Of a DNA stretch of 64,000 nt, positions 10,604 through 21,324 are shown in pieces. The translations under genes and the position numbers were made by a program. Source of the stretch: Dactylonectria macrodidyma. Its lineage: Eukaryota; Ascomycota; Sordariomycetes; Hypocreales; Nectriaceae. The notes under the pieces are model-generated. The model was not told the DNA's origin, searched no databases, and saw only the letters and a program-made list of their open reading frames with translations. How positions within the stretch are numbered: the first letter of the stretch is position 1; each line of letters opens with the position of its first letter. The DNA lies in the NCBI GenBank assembly GCA_020744425.1, contig JAGMUV010000012.1, forward strand, positions 1,178,001 to 1,242,000, in the 5' to 3' direction.

Positions 10604-11128
10604 TGGACCAATCGATCGCATCCACCCCACCATGGGCCTGAACCTCGATGACCGCATCAGCCTCTTGGCGCTCCGCCTCATCCAACTCGTCCAGGGAACG
10701 AAGCCCCCGACGCACCATCTCCACGCCTCTCTCTTGAAGCTGTTTTCGTTGACGACGAAGCCGCATCAGACGAGACAAACGCTCATTCATTTGCTGTTGC
10801 AATTCTATCAACTCCTCTTCCGCTTGTTCCTCCTCGGACTCTAAACGGCGCTTTTCAGCCGTCAGACGGGAAGCTGCCCGGTCAACACAAAAACACAAAA
10901 TTTGTCAAGCAGGAACAGACACTCACATACGGAGATCGACTCCCCCGAGCCGTCACAAGAACGTCCGCGACGAACGCACTCAGAACAGCGGGAAATGCCC
11001 TCGAGCATTTTGCACTTCAACTTCCGTTGAGCGCAATTTGAGCACTCGATAACCTCGGAGCCCATTTCTTCAATAAGTTCGTAGAGACGATGACGACGCG
11101 CGGCGGATTGCGATTTCACCTTCGACAT
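10524..11128 (-). CDS. Antisense Zn2Cys6-type zinc-cluster protein inside the Gypsy element
   Basis: Exon 1 runs 11128 to 10927 and exon 2 runs 10873 to 10524. The 53-bp intron between them (10926-10874) has a GTGAGT donor, a TTGAC branch-like site and a CAG acceptor, and joins the frames exactly to give 183 residues. Residues about 29-58 show C-x2-C-x6-C-x8-C-x2-C-x6-C, the spacing of fungal Zn2Cys6 DNA-binding clusters. A charged coiled coil follows (ESEEEQAEEELIELQQQ onward), then an acidic, alanine/serine-rich tail. The last 80 bases overlap the end of pol on the other strand. The sequence suggests a DNA- or RNA-binding regulator, but its function is unknown. I recall similar short proteins scattered in fungal genomes, possibly from related elements. 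The clean splice and intact frame argue that it is a real gene. Confidence 0.8.
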
Positions 11129-11242
11129 GCTGTCAGCATTACGGAAAAATAATTACAGGGGAAGGTTGGACAAACCAGGGAGAAACTTGGGACGGCCGAC
11201 TTGTAGGCCTTGGGGACAAGGACCAACGGAGGGGAGACATCG

Positions 11243-11678
11243 TGTCACGACCCGTGCAACGTAGACGCCTGACGTCACGTGGCCCCCACAAATTTCTCAC
11301 CAATTACGAGCGATCACAGCGAACTGTGGAGCGATCACCGCGATCACTCCCGTGATCACCGTGATCACTTCTGTGATCACTGCGATCACCCCTGTAACTA
11401 AGGTGATCGAACCTCATACTACATAGTATATAAACCCGAGGAACTGGCTGTCACTAGGACACCAGCTCCTCAGCTATCAATACAACTTGGTTACCTCAAT
11501 CTACTCTGACTGCTACGCATCATCGTACATTGACTATTACCTAACGTAACACTACGACTACCGCTCAGTAAGTGTGACCTAACCGTTCTGCTAACATAGA
11601 CCCTGGTCTATCCCTTAGGAACCCTTTCCGAGCTACCCTATACCACGTACAGGTTAGCCTGGGAACACGACCGTTACA
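11243..11678 (+). repeat. 3' LTR of the Gypsy element
   Basis: This 436-bp copy matches the left LTR base for base as far as I could compare. It is followed by the target duplication TTACA. Its left edge lies 115 bp from the start codon of the antisense zinc-cluster gene, so LTR sequences could influence that gene. Confidence 0.95.
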
Positions 11679-11683
11679 TTACA

Positions 11684-11855
11684 CAACGCCCAATTAGAAG
11701 ACAGAATTCTAGTCCAAGACCGAAATTCAAGCCAATCAAAGGCTAAGAAGAGAGGAAGGGTTTATAAAGACCCAAATAAGGAATTTTCTAACATCCAGAA
11801 TGTCAAGAGGGCAAGAAGGCGAATAAAAACGCCCGAGGTTGAAGATTCAGAATAG
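11684..11855 (+). pseudogene. Fot/pogo transposase, displaced C-terminal piece
   Basis: Directly after the right copy of the TTACA target duplication, the transposase frame continues for about 57 codons to TAG at 11853-11855. The piece is lysine/arginine-rich (for example KAKKRGR and KRARRRIK), as is common at the C-terminus of Fot transposases. Removing the Gypsy element and one TTACA copy joins this segment in frame to 2205-3565, which supports the element boundaries. It has no start of its own and is unlikely to be expressed separately. Confidence 0.85.
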
Positions 11856-12058
11856 CTCGTTTTTCTTTTGTTTTTATTGGCTAGTTTTTTTATATTTAGA
11901 AAATTCATTAGTTATTTTATAAAAAATCAGTTGAAATGGACCAATTAGACCTCTTGGTTGTTATTTTATATATAAGTGAAGTTGAATGAGGATTTTGGTC
12001 ATTGTATAAGTGGGGCGTCCAGCTAAGCCCCTGGTCATCTAACGGGTGCGCTGACTTA

Positions 12059-12655
12059 GTAGTAGTACGGGTTACAGGCGGTCAGTGGTGAAGCAGAAAT
12101 ATTACAGTGGGTGTTGCTGACTAAATGTACGGGCGTGTGACTGTACGGACCTGTGCGCCTAGATGGCGCCGTTGTGTAGCATGGTGTGTGCGTAATACGA
12201 TAAGAGTGTGTATTAGAGAGGAAGCCAGTTTCGCTCCTCATGGTATCATCCTACTAATTATGGTTGTTGCTGCTAGCAAGTCACAACGGAATGTGACGCA
12301 TGTCGCGATACAAGACGTCGCGTTCCTAGCAAGCCGGCCTAGCAACCAACTGACTAGAGGGATGAGGTCGCTAGGGGGACCGTTGGGAAGGCACACACTG
12401 TATTTAGGGGCAAGAACCCTCCTACATCCTCTAGCTGTTCTGCACGCTTTCCAAGACTCTTGTATCCTATACCCAACGTGTCCTAACGAGTGACATGACA
12501 AGTGTGTGATCCCTGCAAAAATGGTTATTATAAAATGCAGCAACGTGTAGCTCTATATTAGTTACACTTATGATGAAATGCACCGGACCTAATTAGTTGT
12601 ATTTGACGTCAATATAACTATGCTACATGGGCCTGATGCATTCGGTCTTGAGGTA
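12059..12655. other. Unassigned spacer between two pogo elements
   Basis: I see no recognisable gene. Open frames of up to 122 codons exist on both strands but lack known motifs. Before the Fot insertion this DNA was directly upstream of the broken gene at 1-2016, so it may hold its former promoter. Confidence 0.5.
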
Positions 12656-14883
12656 CCATCCACCACCACTTAAAGAATCACCCCACTTAAAGCATAGCAC
12701 AAAAAATCGTCGCCCCATACAAATTCTACGATGTTATTTGCACCACATTTTACCATAATAAAATCATTCAAGAAAACGAAAACTTGCAGTGCATTATTTT
12801 TTACATGCTCTCTTAACCCGGGCTCTTTTTCCCCGACTTTTTTTACATATAATAGGAGTTTCAACACTTTCAAAAATTTGCACTTTTCTCTCTCTCATCT
12901 TTCCACTCCCACAAAGTTAGCAAGGCTCTCTACGCAGCTTACAGCCATAAAATATCTCCAAAATGGGTCGCTATGTTTATACCGAAAAAGGCGTGATTGA
13001 TGCTATATTCGATATTACTGATACTTCTCTATCATAGTACCAGGCCTCCGAGAAGTATAGAGTGCCTCAACCGGTCCTCTCGAAAAGACTTTCGGGCCAG
13101 AAGAGCAGAAAAGAGTCTACACACCCTCACCAACGTATTTCCCCCAGTCAGGAGGATCGCTTTATTCGTTAGCTTCTGCGGCAGGACTCCCTGGGCTACG
13201 CTCTCTCGCATAGCCAACTTCGAAGCTGCGTCGAAGCCCTCCTCTGTCAACAGGGAGATAACAAGCCATTGGGCAAAAACTGGACATCCAGATTCATCAA
13301 TCGTCATTCGAAACTACCTATAAAGCTTGGGAAACACCAGGAATCCGCCAGATTTGACGGGTTCACACCAAGGTCGGTCAATTAGTACTTCGATATCCGG
13401 GAGGACGAGTACGGCTGGATCAAACCCGAGAACACGGTTAACGTGGACGAGGGCGGCCTAATGGCGGGTTTTGGTAAGTCATCTGTAACTCCTCTACTGG
13501 GTTTTATAGGTTATAACTGATTGGTTGTCCACAAGGCTTGGATAGCCTCGTAATCGGGAGCTCTGACCCGAAGAAGAAGGCGCTGTTGCAGGGCGCCCCG
13601 TCGCGCACTTGGACCTCATTTATCGAGGCTGTCACCGCAACTGGCCGCGCTTTAAAACCAGGAATTATCTTTAAAGGAAAAGAGCTACAGAAGCAGTGGT
13701 TTCTTAACGAGTTCGAATTGATAGCGGACTGGCACTACATCACATCACCGAACGGCTGGACCGACAACCATATAGCTCTCGAGTGGCTGAAAGACGTCTA
13801 TCTACCTCAAACGGAGCCTCGTGATGCATCGGATGCGAGACTAATTATCCTTGACGGTCATGGGAGCTATGCATAGGTGAGCCTTTGGGTGTTTTCGCCG
13901 CACAATCACCGGCTATAGGGTCACTGACGAGCAGCCAGGACGAGTGGATGGCCACGTGCTTTCTGAACAATGTCTACTGCTGTTACCTCCCAGCACACTG
14001 CTCCCATAGTTTGCAGTCGTTAGATAATGGAGTTTTTAACGTCGTCAAAGGTGCGTATCGGAAAGAACTGCAAAAGCTGGCTAGTTTAACCGATTCTATG
14101 CCGGTTAACAATATGAATTTTATTCGGGCCTACGCGAAAGCCAGGGAGGCGGGCATGAGGAAAGAGATTATCTTGTCCGGCTGGAAGTTTACTGTAAATT
14201 GGCTAATAAATCGTCACAAAGCTCTAACACATCCGGAAATTCAACCGGACAGAGAAAAACTGGTGGAAGAGTTCAAGACGCCGAGTCCTCCTTAACTGCA
14301 CTCGGATGATACGCCGAAAACGAGCCGGCAGGTGAGGGATATGGCTAAATACCAAAGTCGCCGGACGAGGCAGAAGTACAGTAAGATCGCAAAAGGGTTG
14401 GAAGCTTTAGAGATGAAGGTGGCCATTCAGAATAGGCGGATCGCTGGCCTAGAAGAGCAGATGGCCCAGGTGCGGCGAGGGAAGAAAAGGAAGGCGGTAC
14501 CGAACCCGAACAGACGATTCATGGCTCTTGCGGAGGCTCTAGCGTCTGGAGAAACTCTTGATGAGCCAAAGGAGGCAGAAATAGTGGTGGATGTGGACGA
14601 AGAGGTCGAGTCGTTGATTGAGGTGTGTGTCGGATCAGAGGACGAAAGTGAGGACCTTACGGTCACAACAAAGCACTGTCAGCGCACACGGAGCGGTCTA
14701 GAGGTCAAAAAAACACGTAGAGAGTAAAATTCAAGTAATTCTCTATAGAACCCCGTAGTGATTTCATTTCTAACGGACATAGGTAATTGGTTTCTATGTG
14801 CATCAAATATTAGATTTTGTATGGGGCCACGATTTTTTATGCTATGCTTTAAGTGGGGTGATTCTTTAAGTGGTGGTGGATGG
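12656..14883 (+). mobile_element. Pogo-type element, copy A (complete ends, mutated)
   Basis: This 2,228-bp element is bounded by inverted repeats beginning CCATCCACCACCACTTAAAG, with TA on both sides (12654-12655 and 14884-14885). The repeats extend about 70 bp with small differences. Each contains ACTTAAAG twice, 17 bp apart (12668 and 12685 on the left). The transposase gene inside carries several stops, so the copy is not autonomous. Confidence 0.92.
12963..14727 (+). pseudogene. Pogo transposase, copy A, inactivated by stops
   Basis: The frame starts with ATG at 12963 and an N-terminal helix-turn-helix region, but stops lie at 13035 (TAG), 13170 (TAG), 13383 (TAG) and 13874 (TAG). An intron with a GTAAGTC donor starts near 13473, after MAGFG, and ends before GLDSL. 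A second intron follows GHGSYA (from 13877). Catalytic acidic residues are visible in NVDEGG, LILDGHGS and LDNGVF. The C-terminus has a coiled coil (GLEEQMAQVRRGKKRK) and an acidic tail. Every listed stop fits TGG or CAG changed to TAG, which suggests RIP. Copies B and C at the right end of the window share the intron positions. Confidence 0.9.
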
Positions 14884-15080
14884 TAATTGCTACGCCATTT
14901 CTCTAATCCGAACCCTTCGCGCGTCATACTGCGAACAGCCACCGCATCATGCAAAGGCGGATCTTATGCCTTATTTTAGAGATGCGCTATAAGTGCGCTG
15001 AATTCATCAGCTGCCTGGGATGTCTTGTGGTCACCAAATAAGAGGACCAAAATCCACAGTCCATTAACAACACCAACGAA

Positions 15081-16006
15081 ATGGCACCTCCCGTTGAAAC
15101 TGAAGGTCGTGACCCTCTGAACCATCAAGGGCAGCATCTCAGCACACTTAGCCATCACCTTGTCGCCGCATCTGGCGAGTTCGCTGGGACATTCCTCTTC
15201 CTCTACTTCGGCTATGCTGGAAATCTTATGGCCATCCTGCAAGCGCCATACACTGCAGAAAACGGCGGGATCGCTAGCACGACCGACATCTGGATCGCCT
15301 TATCGTACGGTTTTGCCCTGCTCGTCAATGTGTGGGCATTCTACCGGATTAGCGGCGGTTTGTTCAACCCGGCAGTATGCATCTTCTTTCCTTGTTCCAA
15401 TTGCAAAGTGAGACTTAAGATGGTGCTGTAGGTAACGCTGGGCTTGTGTCTTGGGGGCCAGCTCTCATGGATGCGAGCTGTGTTTCTCTTTCCCGCACAA
15501 CTGCTGGGTTCTATGTGCGCTGATGAACTCGTCGACGTCATGTTCCCAGGACAGATTGCACAGGCGAATACGGTACTCGGACCTGACACTTCCATTGCCC
15601 GTGGCGTATTCCTGGAGATGTTCTTCACGGCCCAGCTGGTCTTTGTTGTTTTGATGCTGGCTGCTGAGAAATCTCGAGACACTTTCCTCGCTCCTATCGG
15701 TATCGGACTTGCTTTATTTGTGGCCTTAATCCCAGGTAAGAATAGTCACATTGATTTGACCAAGGAACCTGTCTCGCAGAAAACTCACACTATATTTGAA
15801 TAGGGGTATTTGTCACCGGTGGCTCTCTTAACCCCGCGCGGAGTTTTGGCTGTGCTGTTGCTGGCACGAGCTTCCCTAGGTATCACTGGATCTACTGGGT
15901 TGGGCCAGCGCTTGGTGCGTTGTTGGCTGCAGTATATTACCGACTCGTTAAGCATTCACACTATGAAGAGGTAAACCCTGGACAAGATGATCCGGTAAAT
16001 GGGTAA
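15081..16006 (+). CDS. Aquaporin (MIP-family water channel)
   Basis: Three exons (15081-15374, 15432-15735, 15804-16006) give 266 residues. Introns of 57 and 68 bp have GTATGC and GTAAGA donors and TAG acceptors. The first NPA box, GGLFNPA, ends exactly at intron 1 and continues VTLGLCLGG. The second is [15 protein letters not shown] followed by S rather than D favours a water-selective aquaporin over a glycerol facilitator. About six hydrophobic segments are visible, as expected for this plasma-membrane family. The cytoplasmic N-terminus is short (about 25 residues before the first segment). The gene is intact and lies just right of pogo copy A. Its 195-bp upstream interval contains no obvious element. 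Confidence 0.92.
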
Positions 16007-16185
16007 GCCCTATAGCTGCCCCCTCAGGGGTGATGTTATTATCTAAGCACCTTGGGAATACTACTTACGCAGTGATTAATTTGCTGTAATTACGCCGGGC
16101 GGGTATTGAGAAGGCGAGGAAGAGGACAAGATGGGAGATTAAGAGGCGAGGTCTATAAGGGGTATTTAAAAAAGTCTGCGAAACG

Positions 16186-16600
16186 CACGACCCTCCAGGG
16201 TGTTCAGGATCTTCTTGATAACCGGAATAATCAAGCGCTCGCGACATGGCGAAAACTGGTCGACTGTTGATGGCTGCACATCAGAGCTGGTCCAGTTGCA
16301 GAGCAGGCTGGATCCGGGCAAGGCCCGTAAGGCGATGCGCCGTTTCGGACTTCGTGCCCTCAAGTGGCCGTTCGACAGCAAGGAGGTCAGCGATATCGTC
16401 TCTAACCTAGAACGCTATGAACAGACCATCACTCCAGGTCTGCAAATTGACCAAACGTAAGTCAGCATATTGTCCGGATGTATTGAGCACGATGGAACAG
16501 GCTAACGAGATTGTTTTCGCAGTACAATTCTGCTCGACATACAGCAGAGGATCGAAGGCTTTTTCTTGAAGTTGACAATCGTCATGATTATATACAGGAT
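16186..16600 (+). pseudogene. Fragment of a fungal STAND/NLR-type N-terminal domain
   Basis: The frame from 16200 includes KARKAMRRFGLRALKWPF and SKEVSDIVSNLERYEQTI. This pattern is typical, in my recollection, of the N-terminal region before NACHT/ankyrin modules in fungal STAND proteins (PigL_N-like). An intron (about 16457-16521, GTAAGT to GCAG) precedes TILLDIQQRIEGF. Upstream, DLLDNRNNQALATWRKLV is in a different frame, so a frameshift lies near 16255. No nucleotide-binding or repeat domain follows. This is a relic, not a functional receptor. Confidence 0.5.
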
Positions 16601-16615
16601 GAATATTAATTGGAT

Positions 16616-17916
16616 GTCATTGGCTTACGTCCGCCTTTTAGGGGTGCTGATTTGCGTCATAGGACCCCGTGTCAATGTTATTCAGTATTTGTGGCATTTT
16701 CTTTGCTACCCTATAGCATCATTAACATTCATGATTTTTTGAGGACATGATAAAAGATTCATGAAAGCTGATATCCCTCAGTGAAGTCCAATCCCCATGG
16801 TCGTCATAACCCCCCAATCCCTATACCTGACAACACCAACGACGATGCTGAGGTTGAGTAAGTGTTCGAATCGATTTGAAGAAACGTCGATCTAACGAAA
16901 GCAGCATCATTGCCGTACATGGCCGGTTGAAGTACCCGTCGAATAGATGCCAGTGTCGGACCCATGCTTGGTCTTGTGAATATCCTTGACGTATATTCTG
17001 AATAGCAGGTCGGGCAACCAGCTGGGCCAAGTCTGGCAGGGTAGGATAAAAATATCGGAATCAGTAGAGAGTCGATGGAGAAGAGGATGTTGAAACCAAG
17101 CTCACGGAACCCGTTGTAAACATCCATTGGATAAATGATGCTGTCTCCGTTGCGATCCTAGAACTGTATGTGCCGCTGAAAGTCTTGGATGAGCGTATGC
17201 TTGCGCAATTGAATAGCATCATTAGACAATGATGGGGTCACCTGGCGTGTCAACTCGGGGTGATAATTGGACGCGAGGACTGGAAGCTACGATCGGCTGT
17301 CATTTCATCGCCAGTATTAAATGGTGGATTCATCATCGTGTGATCAATCTACTTGGGTTTGGCCACGACAACCTCGCTGTCCTACATCATATGGTCCACG
17401 TCATTCAGTGACACCAGTATACTGCGTCAACGATTGATCGCCCCTCTACATAATATGGCCACGTCTGTCACTCAACCAGACATGTGTCACCACCCCTTAA
17501 CCGGTACAGCGAAGTCTCCTGCTCGATAATTTGGCAGTCATGAAGCTCTACCCGCCTCTGAAACAGAACTGCTCGATATTCTCCTGGTAGAAATCAACCT
17601 CGTATTGGCGCCACGAGATGTGAAATCTCCCCTTTGTGCCGCCTGTGGTAACGCTGAGTGCGGCACTGTTAATCAGCGTGATCTCCATACTCCTGCACCT
17701 CCCCAATCTGTTGGCGGAGGCGCTTTAGCACAGGATGCTGATCCACAAGCCTTCAATTTACTGCCACCCAAATACCCCGCTAGGGCCGTCAACAACGAGC
17801 TCATTCCAGAAGCTTTGTGCTGAATATAGGCCATTATAGCACTATGCATTAGCGGAGTGTTCATTCCTCTATGCCATAGTGGCAAAAATGCAACATACAG
17901 ATCCCCAGCCCCAACC
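16616..17916. other. Spacer without recognised genes
   Basis: No conserved domain was found. A short minus-strand frame near 17686-17549 (starting MEITLINSAALSV, 46 codons) reads like protein but matches nothing I know. The rest appears non-coding. Confidence 0.4.
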
Positions 17917-18660
17917 TCAACGCCTACTGCTCCCATCCTTCCCCAGCGGTGGCTTCAACCACCACCTAATACCCCTGACTCCGCGGACAGTGTGGTCGAA
18001 CGACTCCATCGCGCGCCGCAACAAATGGCTGCGAGGTGAGGCTGGAGCGCCTCCTAGCAAGTGGCGGCGTCGACAAAAAGATCCCTCACTGTCCCTTCTC
18101 AAACTGGAAGCCCGCGACCTAGAGCCCTCCCTCACTTGAAACCTTCTCTGCTGGTCCCGTTCTGATGTCGTCTTTGAGATCTTCCGCCGAAGTCTGCCGC
18201 TAGTTCCCCCCAAGTTGCAACGCCCTCTACTAGCCGGTTGCTCCAACGACACTTGAGAGTTCAGGAACCCAGGTAGGATCGAGTCCTCCATGAGTTCATA
18301 GATGGACCTGACGGCATCACCCAATTCCGATGGATGTCGGGGGAAATCAGAAGCACGGAATCCAAGAAGTCGAGCCCTAACTTCATATGGAAGGTTGACC
18401 TCGCGATGTCCGTCAGGAAGGATGTAAGCATCCATAAGATGTTCCCATAGTGCCTGCAGGTAATCATAATGGCACCTTAAATATACCCAGGGTATTCGGA
18501 TACCCTCGACTATCTCTGCGTAACAAGCTTGGTATCTCGATGCGTCTTGGATGAATTGTAGGGTTTCTAGGCAATGATTTTTTAAAAGATAGGCTGTAAA
18601 ATCGTCTAATCTCCATGGGTCTGGAGACAAATCAGAAAGAACGTCGCTTAATGATGGCAT
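17917..18660 (-). CDS. Regulator of G-protein signalling (RGS) domain protein
   Basis: The intronless frame encodes 247 residues. Residues 1-140 look like an RGS domain: MPSLSDVLSDLSPDPW at the start, then FTAYLLKNHCLETLQFIQDA, a histidine- and tyrosine-rich helix (YDYLQALWEHLMDAYI), and a closing helix ELMEDSILPGFLNSQ. RGS proteins speed GTP hydrolysis by G-alpha subunits and so shut off receptor signalling. The C-terminal 100 residues are arginine/serine-rich and probably disordered. The layout (domain at the N-terminus, short basic tail) resembles RgsA-like fungal proteins, but I cannot fix the subfamily. A Pth11-like receptor pseudogene lies 2 kb away, with no sign of joint regulation. 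The C-terminal end could differ if a small intron is present. Confidence 0.75.
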   Translation of the reverse strand: MPSLSDVLSDLSPDPWRLDDFTAYLLKNHCLETLQFIQDASRYQACYAEIVEGIRIPWVYLRCHYDYLQALWEHLMDAYILPDGHREVNLPYEVRARLLGFRASDFPRHPSELGDAVRSIYELMEDSILPGFLNSQVSLEQPASRGRCNLGGTSGRLRRKISKTTSERDQQRRFQVREGSRSRASSLRRDSEGSFCRRRHLLGGAPASPRSHLLRRAMESFDHTVRGVRGIRWWLKPPLGKDGSSRR

Positions 18661-20693
18661 TATAAAAATGTGTCTTCTCTATGAGAAAGGCCTTGTAACC
18701 TAGTTATGTCGCGCCTCGGGTGTTACCTTCTTATAGAATGAATGTCGTCTTGTCCCGCCACATGCTTGGGATGGCCCCGGCTCATTTTCATTGGAGGACC
18801 GTGCTCCCAATCGCATGTCCCCATTTTTCGGGCGAAACGCTCCAGACCTTCTAATTGGACGCTTGCCAAAGCTCCCTTGAACCGTGCGTCGTTCGTACGA
18901 ACCTGAGGAAAAACGGTAGGCAGCAGGCAGGTAGAGTTGTGGCAAACAGGAGCCAGGACCAAAGTGATGCTCTAAATGATCAATCTACAGGAAATACGTA
19001 TCATTTGCTGGACAATTATCACAAAGATTCAGGGACTGGGTGCAGTCACGTAAATTATAAGGCCCAGGGTGGGCCTTCTAAGCTTGTTTAATAAACAAGT
19101 TCGAGGACCCTTGCATTAAAACATAGCTGTTCACGATGGCGTCAATCCAGGGAGAAAGCTCATTCTTGCGCGGTAGATACCTACCTTCCTTGCAGGACAC
19201 TAGCAAAATCTACATCCTCACTCCTCCCTGATGGACTGCGCTTCTGCCATTAGCGTATTTTTGCTTCCCCCTGTCGCGCGGAGCTAGCCTCCCGGACCGC
19301 ACATTTGTCGGAAATAACGCATTTGTGCTCTTTCGGCTTGAGTCATTGATTTAACTATTTGCGGAAGTAGTCGTATAAATGCGACTAATGTGCCCAGCTA
19401 GTGGGGTTCAGCTCAACATCCGTAAGATGTCCGGTTCTGCATGTAAGAGCCCAGACATGCGGTAGGACAAGAGAAGCACTTCGCTACCCAACCATTTAAT
19501 AGAGACAAGGCATAGCAGATTATTAATAATGATCAATCGGAACCATTGGTTTGGCTTTATCTCCTTGAGTATGCTAAGGCTCCGAGCCCGTAGTCGTCCC
19601 AGTGTTGTACAATTAGCAGAAAAGGCCATTTTTTCAAAATGATACGGCTCGGTATTGGCGGATGACATAGCGTGATTGTGATTGGATTGGTGTGTAAGGG
19701 GGGGGACCTTGATTAAAAATCAGGTCTCTTGCTATGTGGTTTGGCCAGTCTGCAAACAAACCGTCTGTGCGCGTCCGCATGCGGGAATTTGATCAGTGTA
19801 GGGAATAGTGAGACAATAGTGGCTAAGAGTCCACGGGAAGGCTAGTGATGAAGTGGCTTATACTAAACATGCATGCTTTGACGGAGGCGCTGCCACAGTG
19901 TCTCTGAAAAGGTTGTGAAAGCGCCCCTCTGATTCATAGGCTTGACCATGCTCCAATAGTATTGCCTCTCCGGCGAGTCATCAGTCGATCCGTCCTGTGG
20001 CAAATTGCAACCGCCAGAGATGAGACATGCAACTCCACCCTAGAGCAATGACGCTCCGAGACCCGTGATTGGTCGGGTAGTACAGAGAGACGCGTCCCAC
20101 AGCAGCTGCACTCCTGACATTCTGGAGGAGGAAGGGATCATACATCTAGCTATTCTGCTACTTGTTCGCCGAGAAGTTCAACGTGGGGAATTAAAAGGCG
20201 GAGAAACTCGTTCTATGAAGGCAAGGGGAAAAGGCGCAGGCAGCCACATTAATCTTCCCTTCGACCCTCATCACACGACTTCCTAGAACAGGACATCCTG
20301 CCCGGTCCAACCACTGTCAGGGACCATGTCGTAATACTCAGCCATGCCGGCGAGTGGGTGTGGGTCGCAAGCCTCATTTAACGACAGTCATCCCCGACCG
20401 GCTAGAGACGTCCATGTCTGCATTCCATAGGACGCCTTGGCAACAACTCAATTGGTAGCGTAACAGTAGCTAGCAGTACAAGTAGCTGGCCAGGTACGGG
20501 TACTACGGCACTCGAGGGATCAATTCAATCACTCGTTTACAAGTGTGTTCCCGCATGCATGCACCTGCTCCAAATCTGACAGCTATACTACAACCGAAGA
20601 AGTCTTTGCCCTACCCCATTTCTGCTGCTACAATTTGATCATCAGAGGGAATTTGCTGTGTCTATCGCCCCAGCCGCATTCGACGTCACATAA
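18661..20693. other. Spacer without recognised genes
   Basis: About 2 kb with only short frames on either strand (none above 90 codons with recognisable content). The part next to 18660 should hold the promoter and leader of the RGS gene. I see no terminal repeats, simple-repeat arrays or RNA genes. Confidence 0.4.
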
Positions 20694-21324
20694 ATGCTTT
20701 CTGCGCCATTATGGCGCCGGAACGACGCCGTGGGTCTCGCGTCCCCCCCTCCTGGTGTAAAACCGAACTTCGTCGACCCGCCGACCTTGGATCACCTCAT
20801 CATCGGCTATTCCGTTGGATGTTTGGCTGCCTCGTCCTGTTTCGTGTTACTTCGTATCTATACATTCACCGCAATCACAAAAACGAGGGACTGGGCCGAC
20901 TGTAATGTTCCATCCTCGATGCCTGGAGAGGAGACGCTAACATGACAGTATAGACCTGTTGGTTCCTGCATGGGTACGTTGCCAATAGCATGATTAACGT
21001 TGGCTAACAGGGAGCACACGGGGGCAGATCTTGGCGGCAATATACTCACTGTTGTCATGTACTCTCAGTAAGCAACCACACACAAGATAAAGGATAATCG
21101 CTCACTCTTCCGAGTGATAAAGTATGGATTCGGGCACCACGCATGGGATATCCCATTCTCAACTTTTAATAACCACTTTATGAAAGTATGGCCATCTATT
21201 GTCATGTCTCTTCTTAAAGCTAACGCATTGTACCTCAGGTTGGGGGTATTACTGGCACATTCTACGGAATGTCCATCATGTTGACGAAACTTTCTATCTT
21301 GGCTTTTTATCTCAGATTTGTTAT

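Larger units (their letters stand above)
3566..11678 (+). mobile_element. Ty3/Gypsy LTR retrotransposon (chromovirus), full length
   Basis: The element is 8,113 bp long, begins TG, ends CA and is flanked by the 5-bp duplication TTACA (3561-3565 and 11679-11683). It has 436-bp LTRs, a gag frame, a pol frame in the -1 phase, and the order protease, reverse transcriptase, RNase H, integrase, chromodomain. A third, antisense gene lies between pol and the right LTR. A purine-rich stretch just before 11243 (about 11229-11240) is a likely polypurine tract. I could not name the primer tRNA from the bases after 4001. Confidence 0.95.
2062..12056 (+). mobile_element. Fot/pogo-type DNA transposon interrupted by a Gypsy element
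   Basis: Terminal inverted repeats of 50 bp lie at 2062-2111 and 12007-12056, with one mismatch at the seventh base. TA flanks both ends (2060-2061 and 12057-12058), the usual target duplication of Tc1/mariner-pogo elements. Subtracting the Gypsy insertion and its 5-bp duplication leaves about 1.88 kb, a normal size for a Fot-like element. The single transposase gene starts 93 bp inside the left repeat, and its last exon-like piece ends about 150 bp before the right repeat. Confidence 0.93.

Noticed and set aside
10632..10844. 70-codon plus-strand frame after pol
   Set aside because: It is the complement of the antisense coiled-coil exon and has no features of its own.
12125..12543. Overlapping frames of 122 (+) and 101 (-) codons in the spacer
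   Set aside because: No motifs, no intron signals and biased composition on neither strand.
16950..17035. Possible tRNA gene on the minus strand (box A-like TGGCCCAGCTGGT and a box B-like GGGTCCGAC)
   Set aside because: No anticodon stem or acceptor stem can be drawn; the boxes alone are weak.
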